Source of the DNA: Anisus vortex
Lineage: Eukaryota > Mollusca > Gastropoda > Planorbidae
DNA length: 64,000 bases
Reading direction: 5' to 3'
NCBI GenBank assembly: GCA_949126835.1
Contig: OX421501.1
Location: 5,464,499 to 5,528,498, forward strand
Under the pieces are notes generated by a model. That model was not told the DNA's origin, made no database searches, and saw nothing but the letters and a program-made list of their open reading frames with translations. Below are positions 46,350 to 57,317 of the stretch, one piece after another (within the stretch, counting starts at the first letter, position 1; the number at the start of each line of letters is the position of its first letter). The position numbers were made by a program, and so were the translations under genes.

Positions 46350-48036
46350 TTAAGTTGAATTAGTAGGTGTAAAGCCAAAATAGTTAGTTAAAATATCTGG
46401 CGCGAATATTTCACAAATTCCTTGAAATGTTTGTCTGTCTGATATCTTCATAGGATGGAAATAGTGTTCAACCTTGGAGTAAATTCTAAATGGATTTTTC
46501 CGGTCACCAGCCCATAAACTTTGACCTTTGATTAAGATCAAATCAACTTTATTTTCAAGACCCCGAACAACTGTTGGCACAGCGATCTCAAGAAATAAAC
46601 GGTTCTCGTAGTACTTTGTCAGGTACCAGATTGTTTCCCTTTGTCTAACTGCAGGAATGTAGTAAAGGTCAGATAATGCAACCTCAATCGAATCCGAGCT
46701 GCCCGTATGATTGGATATGGTATGAATAAAATCTGTTATATTTATGTACTCTGGGACACTACTTGAATTCTTTATACCTTCAAATGTTTTGTCAAACGCC
46801 TTTTTGCCGATAGGAAAAGTCCACCAATTCCACCAATGAGAATTTAGAGTCACGTTTATTCGGGTGAAACTTTCCGTAACCCAGAAGTGATCTTTGCTTG
46901 AGTTTACAAACGCCCAATGTTTGAACATAACATCGTCACCGACGATGAGGTAACCTTTGACCCTAAGGTTCATCTCCATCGCTTTAATGGCGCAGAGGTA
47001 CCCGACATATCCTTTCTCAAGGCTGGCCTCGATAAAACTAACCTGCTTCCCCATGGGCTTGGTTGCCGCTAGGAAGTTTGTGGCATCGTCTCCGCAGTAG
47101 ATGAGGTTTGGAAAAAAATTGCTGTACAAAGCGTCAAGATAAATTACATTGGCGTAATGTCCAGGGAAATTAAAAACAACTATCACTAGAATATCATTGT
47201 AATAGTTTAAGTAGGGTGCTTTGGCAAAAGCCCGATATATATTGGTAATATTAGAACATATTTTAGATATGCTCTCTATCGCTTCTTGTGAAATCGATTT
47301 AGAAAAGTTGACTTTGTTTATCATTTGTAATTCTTGCTCAGCTGGTAGAAATATTACTTTAGTCAAACTGGCGTTTTCTTTATATATGTCATCATGGAGC
47401 TCGTAATATTTTTCCAGCGGCAGAGTTTCATTGTTGTTAAACGTTGCAATTTCTCTTACTCGACTAGGCTCGGTATATCCTAGATCTAATAAATCTTCCA
47501 GCCAAAGACGAGTTAGCTCAATTTCTTCTTGTCTCCAAAACTGTTTATCTACCATTGATGTGGTCAGCTCCAGAATACACCCGAAGAACGATACCTTTGC
47601 TGGACATGTCCAATTGGTCAAAAAACTTATCAAAGATTCTGTTTGGAAGTACATGTCATTTTCATCCTTAGCATCGTCTAAGTAGGAATGAGGACTTCGG
47701 TTCTGATAGGCGTTAGCTGGAAAGAAAGCCAGTCGGTCTCCAATCTCCCACATGAGTCTCTGTGCCCAGTACCCACGCCAAATGTCACACATTCTAAATG
47801 TGGTGCCCGTTGGGATAAGCAAAGCCCAGAAAGCTCTTTCGTGAAACAAAGTGTTTTGGGAGTTGAAAGGGCAGAATACGCCTTGCGGGAGGATGACAGG
47901 TGGCGCGTGAGGGTCGAAGGTCACGTTGATTGGTGCTGTGACAGATTTCCTGGTCAGTCTAAAGATGGCGTCAACATCTGGATCTCCGTTCACAATACCT
48001 TGTTGTATGGTGGGCGTAGTCCAATGGCTGGATAAC
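46350..48036 (-). CDS. Copy 3, last exon
   Basis: Acceptor attttaacag|G. An open frame continues upstream to 48077 from a TTG, but that portion is intron. Stop TAA at 46350-46352. Equivalent to residues 214-774 of copy 2, same length. Confidence 0.9.
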
Positions 48037-51000
48037 CTGTTAAAATAAAGAAACTCCTTTAACAGTAAGGTTAACAAATATATTTGACATTTTTATGTGT
48101 TTTTATTTTATAAATAAATAAATAATGGTCATTTATATTGCGCTTCTATCCATGCTATTTTAGCATGCTCAGTACGCTCTAGAAGACTATTAATCTTTGA
48201 GAGGTTTCACTGCTGCCGGTTAAGCGCCGTGATAACAGCTCAATATTATCGTCATCTAGTCCCAAAACTCCTGTAGTGCGACAGGGATCTGCTGGTGGCG
48301 GGGATAGAACCCGCAACGCGTTAGGTGGTTTTATTTGGTTGACAGTCCGGTGATCTAACCACACGGCCAGCCGTAATATGTTGTTTTATGTTGTTATTGT
48401 TTGCATATATTTGATTCCTAATGCCTACGTATTCGAGACTTACATAAATATAAATAGTAATTTTTTTCCCAACGACAAAAATAACGCCCAGAGTTTCGGC
48501 CTTAAAAACATGTGTCTAAACACTTCCCATAAAATAACATTAGACAATGTTTCACGTGGCATCATTAAGAGTATGTTATAAAAACATTTTATAAAAGGAC
48601 GTTAATGCCAACAAAGAAACAATTGTTTTGAAGAATGAAAGTAAAAGCTTTGTAATAAAAATTATTAAAAGAAGTAACAATAAATATTACATTAAGTTAT
48701 ATAAAATTAGTCCAATTCCAAAACAAGCGAGCCCTCGCCATTTTAATTTGGACTTCAAGACAGATAATGCCAGCAATTGCTTTGTTTGAACAAAAATTTT
48801 AACGAACTACTGGAAAAATCTTCTGAACCAAAATCTTCTGAAAAAAAATATTATCAACAAAATCCTCTGAACCAATATCTTTTGAACAAAAGTATTCTCA
48901 ACATAAATCTTCTCAACAAAAATCCTCTGAACAAAAATCTGCTCAACAAAAATCTTCTGAACTAAAATCTTCTGAACTAAAATCTTCTGAACCAAAATCT
49001 TCTGAACAAATATCTTCTCAACAAAAAATCTTCTGAACTAAAATCTTCTGAACTAAAATCTTCTGAACTAAAATCTTCTGAACCAAAATCTTCTCAACAA
49101 AAATCTTCTGAACTAAAATCTTCTGAACTAAAATCTTCTGAACAAATATATTCTCAACAAAAATCTTCTGAACTAAAATCTTCTGAACTAAAATCTTCTG
49201 AACCAAAATCTTCTGAACAAATATCTTCTCAACAAAAATCTTCTGAACTAAAATCTTCTGAACTAAAATCTTCTGAACCAAAATCTTCTCAACAAAAATC
49301 TTCTGAACTAAAATCTTCTGAACTAAAATCTTCTGAACCAAAATCTTCTGAACAAATATCTTCTCAACAAAAATCTTCTGAACTAAAATCTTCTGAACTA
49401 AAATCTTCTGAACCAAAATCTTCTCAACAAAAATCTTCTGAACTAAAATCTTCTGAACTAAAATCTTCTGAACCAAAATCTTCTCAACAAAAATCTTCTC
49501 AACAAAAATCTTCTGAACTAAAATCTTCTGAACTAAAATCTTCTGAACAAATATCTTCTCAACAAAAATCTTCTGAACTAAAATCTTCTGAACTAAAATC
49601 TTCTGAACCAAAATCTTCTGAACAAATATCTTCTCAACAAAAATCTTCTGAACTAAAATCTTCTGAACTAAAATCTTCTGAACCAAAATCTTCTCAACAA
49701 AAATATTCTCAACAAAAATCCTCTGAACAAAAATCTTCTGAACAAAATCTTTATCTCTATCTCTTTTCACGTTGATTCATTGTAGTAAATAAATTTACCA
49801 GTAGGTTCTGTTTGAGACATCTCCAATTTTAGATAACGGATAACCTCTTGGCCACAGTGTGGATTGACCGAAATGATGGTACGGGTTAAAGAGATGTTTG
49901 CCACCAAACATAAGTCCTGATGTTTCTTCCCTGTAGATAAATCCATCCAAGTTGACGATGGGTCTGAAAGTAACAACAAAGTGTTATATAGAGGCCGACC
50001 GAAATTAAGTTTGGATTCGGTTTCGGTGCCGAAAGAAGGCCAATGGCCTTTTTCGGTGAAGTTTCGGTTTCCAGCGGAAGCCAAAAAGTTAGCTTACGTT
50101 GTGCTTTCTGTTTCGGACGAAACTGATATTGACTTTCGGTCATTAACCGAATATCTTTTTTAACTTTCAAAATTCAGACTGCAACGCCAGTGCTGCATTT
50201 ATTACTCTTTTTATTGATTATTTTATTTAATTGAACTGTTGCAAATTAATCTGTGTGAAGTAGAAAATTGAAGTTAATAATAAAACAGATTTTTAAATCC
50301 CCCCCCCCCCCCCCAAAGGATGTCGAAATATGGAGTGTGGGATTACTGTCTTTTAAAAATCTTTTGTTTGCCAATTTCCTTTTATCTTTCGGTTTCGGCC
50401 GAAGGTGCAGTTAAACTTTCGGTTTCGGCCAAAAGTCACTTTATAACTTTAGGTATTGTTTCGTTTTGCTTTGTTTTCGGTCGGCCTCTAGTAGTATACA
50501 GATATTTCTCTCTCTGACTAGGGAGCATCACTAAAATGTCTGTTCACTTTTCAGTTTTGAGAAGTTGCCGAAAGACTAATGGAATAATGTTTCATTGAAT
50601 AAATTATGTCTCTTAATACTAACTTAATTCGTTGCTCAATTTTTTAAAAAAAAGTAAACTAATCATTGCCTTTATCAGAATTCGAACCAATGTCCTTCAT
50701 TTCAACAGCCGAATGCGCTACCACTTTGCCTTATAGTCTACTAAATTGTATTGCTTATAACAATGTTTAGATTTAGACTAGTTGTAGCGTGGCGGGCACT
50801 CTACGTGGTTATTTGGCTCGTGTAGAGGATGATTATTGCGATGTCACAGTGACGTTGGGCCTTAGAATTATTTATATTTTAGTCCGTTATCCCGCTTGGC
50901 TGACGCGGTAGCTGTATTGGTTAGAGTAATCTTACTACTACAAGACACGAATACTAATACATAAGCAGATATAAGAACAATGATTGATTCAATGCCGGGA

Positions 51001-52059
51001 TGAATTTCAAATACTGTTTATTATGGCATAAGTCGATGAATGGCAGAGGTAATCCACAATACAAATTACAGTGTATCCATATAATTGGACCGGTCGAAAA
51101 GACAGGACTTACGTGTTCCGTGTCTACGACCCCAATGCCTGTTTTTCATTCTATCTTAGCTAAAGTGCCCTCTGTATGGAGAGAGAGTGTGTGGGGGGGG
51201 GGGCTAGAGGAGGGGGGTGATTAACCGCGTCTCTTTAATGATGAGTCTGGTAGGGGGAATGGGGGGTGGAAAGGAGAGGGGGGGGGGAGTCTTGATATCC
51301 TCCGGTCGGCGTACAGAGGAAGAATACATAATATGTGTCAATTGACCAGTCAAGCCACCTGCGCTGGCGTGGCCTAACAAATAAATGTTATCTACAAGAC
51401 CTGGCCGGTGGTCGGTGGAGGTGGGGGGGATCTAAGGAGTGGTTACTCTTTGACGAGGGGAGGGGCCGAGAAGTACAGACATGGGGGAGGGGTAAATGGA
51501 AGCATTTTGAATTATACAAGATAGTTAACTATGTTTTCTGTAATAATGTATATATCTATACATGTAGAAACAGTTATAAAAGAGAAAGTAGATACATTCA
51601 TATATAAACATTACTGCAAGGTAGAAATACAATCATACATCCTTTATTCATTTTCGAGCACCGCAATGAGCCAGGATTTATTGTAGCTTATAGGTTGGAG
51701 CCATTTGAGTAAGTGCCATGGCACCAGACTGAGCGGTTGCGCCTCTAGTGAGTTTACCACACTAGGCTTATCTTACGTATTTCATTTAATTGTCAAAATT
51801 GAAAAATATTCATTCGAGATTAGTTTTTATTATCTAATATACGAGTTTTTTAAACATTTACAACATTTATTATTTAAATATTTTCATTAATACCCACCTA
51901 TTGTCGTCATCCGTTTCATAGATAAACTTGGCCCCGTGTGAGATTGCATAAAGAAAGCCGATATTCTTGCGGGCGTAACTCTTGTAAGGGAGAGAACTTG
52001 TGACTTTAAAGTTGAACAATTTCTGTCTGGCGATACTTAAGAAGTCACAGTTTGGGAAA
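46350..52059 (-). CDS. STELLO/DUF288-like glycosyltransferase, copy 3, 5' exons outside the window
   Basis: Joined exons 51898-52059, 49799-49963 and 46350-48036 encode the equivalent of residues 105-774 of copy 2, ending TAA. Exon lengths (162, 165, 1687) and phases are identical to copy 2. Conserved features include FIYETDDDN, FNPYHHFGQSTLWP, CDIWRGYWAQRL and LIVGDD. Divergence from copy 2 is very uneven: near identity for the first 125 residues of the last exon, then many changes. No disabling mutation is visible. The exons for the membrane anchor and KWIVMTS region are not found up to 64000; the intron matches copy 2 intron 2, so they should lie just to the right. An LTR retrotransposon of 6.4 kb lies in that intron. 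Confidence 0.87.
48117..48375 (-). mobile_element. tRNA-derived SINE family 2 in copy 3 intron
   Basis: The complement begins ctggccgtgtggttagatca, has a B box 'gggttctatccccgcc', a body of about 180 bp and a tail 'gcgcaatataaatgaccatt' plus (ATTT)n. Copy 2's intron lacks it, so it inserted after duplication. Related heads occur at 19555-19655 and 42220-42290 inside hAT-like elements. Confidence 0.8.
48815..49755. repeat. 15-bp minisatellite in copy 3 intron
   Basis: About 60 copies of 'aaaatcttctgaact' variants (aacca, aacaa, tcaacaa) in higher-order blocks. Because 15 is a multiple of three, it stays open in several frames on both strands; the 250-codon minus frame reads VQKILVQKIFVEK. The corresponding copy 2 intron has a single 'aaaaatcatatgaacaaaaa' at about 7650-7670. 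It accounts for most of the intron size difference (1762 versus 797 bp). Confidence 0.9.
49799..49963 (-). CDS. Copy 3, exon equivalent to exon 4
   Basis: Acceptor ttactttcag, donor gtaaat. Encodes IVNLDGFIYREETSGLMFGG through GDVSNRTY. A hAT-like element begins only 26 bp upstream of the exon. Confidence 0.9.
49989..50490. mobile_element. hAT-like element, 'TAGAGGCCGACCGAAA' family
   Basis: 502 bp with perfect 16-bp termini TAGAGGCCGACCGAAA and TTTCGGTCGGCCTCTA. Flanks gtgttata and gtagtata agree at six of eight positions, a likely 8-bp target duplication. Interior rich in 'tttcggt'; includes 'actgcaacgccagtgctgca' shared with 29009 and 54215 copies. A poly-C run is at 50300. Confidence 0.85.
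50650..50735 (-). repeat. Ancient tRNA-like retroposon remnant
   Basis: The complement contains 'gtggtagcgcattcggctgt' and 'ggttcgaattct'. The counterpart at 8095-8165 in copy 2 is more eroded, so it predates the duplication. The acceptor stem is not intact. Confidence 0.5.
50740..51690. other. Copy 3 intron, unrecognised
   Basis: Includes a G-rich block at 51190-51500 with several G runs. A 90-codon plus frame at 51335-51607 arises partly from this and is not called. Confidence 0.45.
51898..52059 (-). CDS. Copy 3, exon equivalent to exon 3, with DDDN motif
   Basis: Acceptor ctttcag, donor gtgggt. Encodes FPNCDFLSIARQKLFNFKVT through FIYETDDDN. Confidence 0.9.
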
Positions 52060-52407
52060 CTGAAAGAGAAAATTTCATATTCAAAAAAAATAATTTTTTT
52101 GTTTTTCTAAAGCTGCCAGTAACCACTTGATAAAAAAAATTATATAACTTTTTATTGGCCTGTATTCTGAATTACAAAAGAATGATATTTGTCAAAAAAC
52201 ATAATGTAAGCTCGGAGCGCATTTAACATACAACTTAGAACACGGATATAATATCTAAGTTTAGAAATTGAAAGATAATTGATGATTTAAAACTTTAAAA
52301 ACATAGGACAAATAAATGAAGTATTAATCGACCTAACATATTTATAAATAAGACAATAGGTGTCTAAGGCATTTTATCTAAGGTAAATATTGAAATAATA
52401 ATAATAT

Positions 52408-52620
52408 AATGCAGGGAACAGTCCAGGGAGGAAGAAAAAGAGGCAGGCAAAAGAAGAGATGGGAAGACAACATCAAGGAGTGGACAGGCCTTTCATCGAC
52501 TCCCAAAGGGCATCACAGACCGGAACAAATGACAAGAGATTGTGAACAGTCAACGATAGTGTCCCAATGACCCACCCACGGGTTAAGGGATAGGTGAAGG
52601 TGAAGGTGAAGGTGAAATAT
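52408..52620 (+). mobile_element. RTE/CR1-like LINE tail fragment
   Basis: The plus strand encodes a tail of the type MQGTVQGGRKRGRQKKRWED (one frameshift) followed by NIKEWTGLSSTPKGITDR, well known at the end of some invertebrate LINE ORF2 proteins, and ends with a (GGTGAA)n repeat at 52593-52616. Not present at the matching place in copy 2. Confidence 0.75.
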
Positions 52621-53459
52621 TGAAATAATGAGTTTGTAAGTTCTTGTTGAAGTAACATTAGAACTTGTTTGCCTGAGTTGAATGGGAAGTTAATTCCACA
52701 CTTTTGGACCGGATATCGAGAAAGCACTAAGTCCATCGGTCGTCTGCAAGAAACGGAGCACTTCCTGAAGCGAGAAGTCGGCAGAACGAAGTGTTCTTTG
52801 CGGAACATAGGCCTATGGTTTTGATTAGTTCCTTGAGATAGGACGGCATCCCGTTGTTATAATTAAGATGGTTCAAAAGTCGCTACGTTCCGGTTTGATA
52901 ACGATTATGCTAGATTAAAAGTTTGTATCTTGCACTACATGATATCTCTACACTAAGTGTGGCGGTTACTTAAGAAGGCAAGAGTAAATGAATGTGTATG
53001 CGTGTATCTGTTGCTATGTCACTATCACTTCTTATATTCATACGCACGCTTCATTTTATTTACATTTCTGTTAATTACTATTATTTTGAAAACATCATTG
53101 CCTTCAATATTTGTCATTCTTGTTGTACTGCGTTTAGTCAAGACTTATGTCATACCCGACACTGTCACGCACACAGCACAACTGCAACACGACACACGAT
53201 CTAGAACCCAATCAATGTATCGTTGTCTTAATGGGGGAAAATTTATAGTTATCTGTATCATAGATTACCTTCATTTATGAACCAGCGAACTCAACAAATA
53301 AATAAATATAAATATTGTCTGACGCCAGTTGGATCAAAGCAAAAAAAATGTGTCAAAACCCGTTTAACCACAATATTAAACAGCCGATCGATATAGTCGT
53401 GATGCGTCCTTTTCTTCAAATCCCTATGTGACTAGTGAATAGTATACAAAAGCCTGGAA

Positions 53460-53705
53460 CGCCGATAACATTGGTACGTCTCGGCAGTTCACTCCCTACC
53501 TGAAAAGCTCCCCTCGGATCATTATCGTGGTGGCTTGCTTAAGAAACCTGTACTGTCGCCCAGAAGCACAAATCCCAGACTATAGGTCTAGACATCCAGG
53601 TACCAGAGCGTGTTCGAGACGGACTTTTGCGCTCATTGCATCCTCCCCACTGAAGCCCGGGGCCTCTTGGCAGTTTTATGAGCTTCGGACGCGCATGAGA
53701 GGGTG
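53460..53705 (+). repeat. Interspersed repeat family X in copy 3 intron
   Basis: Counterpart of 12060-12365. Has single-copy 'aatcccagactataggtcta'. Confidence 0.7.
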
Positions 53706-54214
53706 TCCCACATTTGTTATTGTTAAAGTTAATGAAGATTGAAGCTGCCACGTTTAGTTTTTTTTTTTGGGGGGAGATAACCCATTTAATCCTAACTCTT
53801 TATTCGGACTTTGCAGAATTTTTCTGTATTATCGTCTGTTACCTTTTGGTTTCATGTCCTTTGGAGGTAGTAGACAGTGTCTGAGTCATTCTTTATTTCA
53901 TTATTTCTAAGGTAGTCATACAATAACATTCTTAAATATATTGAAAATTCATTTTCAAATTACATTTTTAATAGCTTTCTTAAATTTTTTTTAAAAATAA
54001 AATATCGAATACACTTTTAAATACACTTTTGAATAGACTTTTAAATACACTTTTGAATTCACCACTAAATACACTTTTGAATACACGTTTAAATTCACTT
54101 TTGGAAACACGTTCAAATACACCTTTCAATACAATTTTATATGCACTTTTGAGTACACTTTTAAATACACTTTTGAGTACACTTTTAAATACACTTTTAA
54201 ATACACTTTTGAAT

Positions 54215-55396
54215 TAGAGACCGACCGAAATTCGGCTATGGTTTCGGTTTTGGCGAATAAAAATAGGCAAATTGTCTTTTTTAGTGTAGTTTCGGCCGAA
54301 TAAAAATTTTAGCTTTCGGTTTGCTTACGGTTTCGGCCGAATGTGACATTGACTTTCGGTCAACTGCCTAATATCTATTTTAACTATCAATTTTTAGACT
54401 GCAACGATAGTGCTGCTTCTATTACTCTTTTTAATGATAACTTTGAAAAAACATTATACATAATACATGTATCTTATCTTATCTTATACATTACAGACGC
54501 TACTTCTATAAAGAAGATTATTGCGTCTTACGCTCATCCGTAGTCCGAGTCTAGTCTTGCATTTTTATTGATGTTTTAAATGATGTTAAGTTACTGGTTT
54601 TCCTGCTTTGTTCAGGCAACCCATTCCATGCTCAAATGCCACTTGGAAAGAAAGAGTTCTTATATGTATTTGTTTTCGCATAACGGACAAAGAAAGTGTT
54701 TATGTCTTTATGTTTATCTGAGCTTTGCAACAGGTTGTTATTTGGTTGTATTACTAGATTAGAGTTTAATGCCTTATGTATTATTACTACTTTACTTTTT
54801 GCCCTTCTGTCCTCTGGTGTTTCTAGATTTAGTGATTTGACTAATGGTGCTACTCTTGTTAATTGGGAATATTCACTGGTTGTAGGCCTTAACATAGAGC
54901 TGTATATAAGTAATTAGGCTTACATTTTCTATGTGGTGATGTTAAACGAAAACCGGATTCCGGTTTTCGGTTTTGTCGGAATCAGGGAGAAATCATTTCA
55001 ATATGGTGTCCCACGACTTTTTTTTCACGGAGACGTATTTTAAAACCATGTTTGATTCGTCTGAAACAATTCTTTAACATTACATACTTGCAAACACTAA
55101 TTAGTCAAAGGCGACTCTTAGGCCTATTGTAGTTTTTTTTTCAAATCCCGAATATTGCTTGAAATACATGCACAGACATCAACAAAGGCAGATGTTACAA
55201 CTAACGCTAGTGATATTGACAGCAATAGTTCTATTGTTTGCTTAGATAGAGCTCCCATAAACTATTTAATAGAACACTAAAATGTGCAGTCTTTTAAAAT
55301 ATGCAGTCTTTTCAAATCTTTTGTTTGGCTATTTCTATTTTCCGGTATGGTTTTGTTTTCGGCCGAAACCAAAATTTTGGTTTCTGTCAGTCTGTA
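54215..55396. mobile_element. hAT-like element with nested LINE
   Basis: Left end tagagaccgaccgaaatt, right end tttctgtcagtctgta, flanked by perfect TTTTGAAT copies at 54207-54214 and 55397-55404. The outer parts align with 49989-50490; the middle is replaced by the LINE at 54465-54920 and further unrecognised sequence. Confidence 0.85.
54465..54920 (-). mobile_element. LINE C-terminus and 3' tail, best-preserved copy
   Basis: The minus strand encodes an open 87-codon stretch with SLNLETPEDRRAKSKVVIIH, KALNSNLVI and QSSDKHKDINTFFVRYAKT, then FFPSGI, the conserved end of a non-LTR reverse transcriptase protein. The noncoding tail ends in (TAAGA)n at 54473-54490. Same family as 582, 9300, 22815, 27700, 28170, 30712 and 34140. 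Confidence 0.8.
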
Positions 55397-55840
55397 TTTT
55401 GAATACACTTTTAAAGACACTTTTGAATAGACTTTTAAATACACTTTTTGAATACACTTTTAAATACACTTTTGAATACACGTTTAAATACACTTTTAAA
55501 TACACCTGATAAATACACTTTTGAATACAATTTTAAATAACCCTTTCAATACACTTTTAAATACACTATTGAATACACTTTTAAATACACTTTTAAATAT
55601 ACATTTAAATACACGTGTTAAATACACTTTTGAATACAATTTTAAATTCATTTTGAATACACTTTTAAATACAATTTTGAATACACGTTTAAATACACTT
55701 TTAAAAACACGTGTTAAATAAACTTTTGTATACAATTTTAAATACCCATTTGAATACACTTTTGAATACACTTTTGAATACATTTTTGAATACACTTTTA
55801 AATGCACTTTGGAATACATTTTAAATAAATTGAAATACAT

Positions 55841-56240
55841 TTTTTGAATTGGTCTACATTTTCAAATAAATTTTTTTAAAGGCCGCCATTTTTTTTAATT
55901 TATTTTTGAAGACAATTTGAAATGTAGGCCTACATTTTGAATGTACTTTTTGAATGTACATTTTGAATGTACTTTTGAATACTTTTTAAATATATTTTCC
56001 CGGCAATGTTGTAATTATTATTATAATTATTATTGTTATTCGGGTAACGTGCTTGTCTGCAAAATCATCTAATGAAAAAGTATGAAATGGCAAAACACTC
56101 TCTTAATTGCAACATAATATTGCAACATATTTAATTGTGTTTACTAAGAGTTTTTGTATCATGTGTTGTAGAGATTTTAAAACATTAACCTTCTGTTGCT
56201 CCTTCAAATGACCTATTGTACTTTTGTTCGACGGTTTTTA
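55841..56240. other. Copy 3 intron, unrecognised AT-rich
   Basis: Contains degenerate 'ttttgaatgtac' units spilling over from the 12-bp array, then unrecognised sequence. Confidence 0.5.
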
Positions 56241-56249
56241 AAAAGGCTA

Positions 56250-56490
56250 CTTTAGACTTTTTCCCGTCAGGACGAAACATGATCCATAGGGCCGGTAAAG
56301 CAGCGCTCACCGGTTTCTGTGGCAACGGCATACTAGGAGATTGTGTGGCCAGTCCAGCCACCTTTACTTTACCCTAACTTACCCATCTGTGCTTGGTGAG
56401 ATTCAGGGACACCCTCCAAACCCGAGAGCAGATCCGAGCCTTCACCAAGATTCGAACCCAGGACCTTCAGTTCGACCACCGTGCCTCCTA
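56250..56490 (-). mobile_element. SINE family 1, counterpart of 15293-15537
   Basis: 'ggtaaagcagcgctcaccgg', 'gattcgaacccaggacc' complement and 'acaccctccaaacccgagag' match the copy 2 intron SINE closely, in the same relative position. Confidence 0.75.
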
Positions 56491-56499
56491 CTTAAGACT

Positions 56500-57317
56500 A
56501 AGCTCCCCCTCCCCCTTAACTCCTTGTTTCAACCCAACATCAGGCATTAAATTATGCAGTAGGTCAGACTGTAGTGATATGAATGTACTAGCAATAGACC
56601 GTAAAAAATATTTCTCCCCCACGCGGGTATTTTGGTGTTATTCGAGACTATCCACAGTACAGTCGACAACTCAAAACGTGTTAAAAAAGGTTACTAGGTT
56701 GCGAAATAGATTTAGGTTTAAGAAAATATGAATTACAAAACAACGCCTTAACTATTATGGTTGGGTTTTAATCATAATATTCGTTTATTAGGTGTGAATG
56801 ATGAAGTCATTAATAAGGAATCTTGTCTTTAAACCCGTATATTAGTTGTTGTTTTTTTTAAAATTATTTTTGTTAAGAAGAATCCACAGAGTATTTAGTT
56901 TTTTGTACTGTAAAAAAAGTAAACTAATTTAACTCTAAAATTCTATACAATTCATTCTTTATTGGGTCTTAGAAGAAAGAAAAATCTTTTAGGACTTTAT
57001 GAAAGTTAAAAAAAAGAACACATATATGTAGTTAAGGATTGTCACAAGTAATAAGAAGGGATAAATGTGCGATTGGGAAAAAGTATGCATTAAATGAAAA
57101 TTAATCTAAAAGCTTTCTTTTTTTTTTACAAATTAAATAACTAAATTATGCACAGTGGCTTATAATCTACAGTATTACTTTGTTTATTTATAATGGTTTT
57201 TAACACAAAGTACATAAAAAAGGGCAAATTTGGTAAAGAATGAGACATAGGTCAAAACTCTATGAATTCTTTAATACTGACAGAAGTTTCGAAATATACT
57301 TATTTAAGTTAGCATAG
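56500..57317. other. Copy 3 intron collinear with 15540-17080
   Basis: Blocks such as 'ttctccccc.cgcgggtattt', 'aatcttgtctt' and 'gagacataggtcaaaact' are shared in order with copy 2 intron 2, apart from the inverted segment at 16440-16540. No genes. Confidence 0.6.

Larger units (their letters stand above)
54000..55840. repeat. 12-bp minisatellite array split by a hAT-like element
   Basis: Degenerate 12-mers 'ttttaaatacac'/'ttttgaatacac' occupy 54000-54214 and 55397-55840. The two parts were contiguous before insertion of 54215-55396. Frames such as LNTLLNTLLN or VFKSVFKS are repeat artefacts. Confidence 0.85.

Noticed and set aside
48037..48077. Upstream extension of the copy 3 last exon to a TTG
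   Set aside because: A clear splice acceptor at 48038-48037 matching copy 2 shows this is intron; TTG is not a normal start here.
48815..49755. CRISPR-like regular array
   Set aside because: Repeats are contiguous with no unique spacers, and the genome is eukaryotic.
49018..49770. 250-codon minus-strand frame with VQKILVQKIF repeats
   Set aside because: It is a product of the 15-bp minisatellite inside a copy 3 intron, and is also open in other frames.
53539..53751. Short ORFs on both strands
   Set aside because: They lie in repeat X and resemble frames in the other X copies without conserved reading frame.
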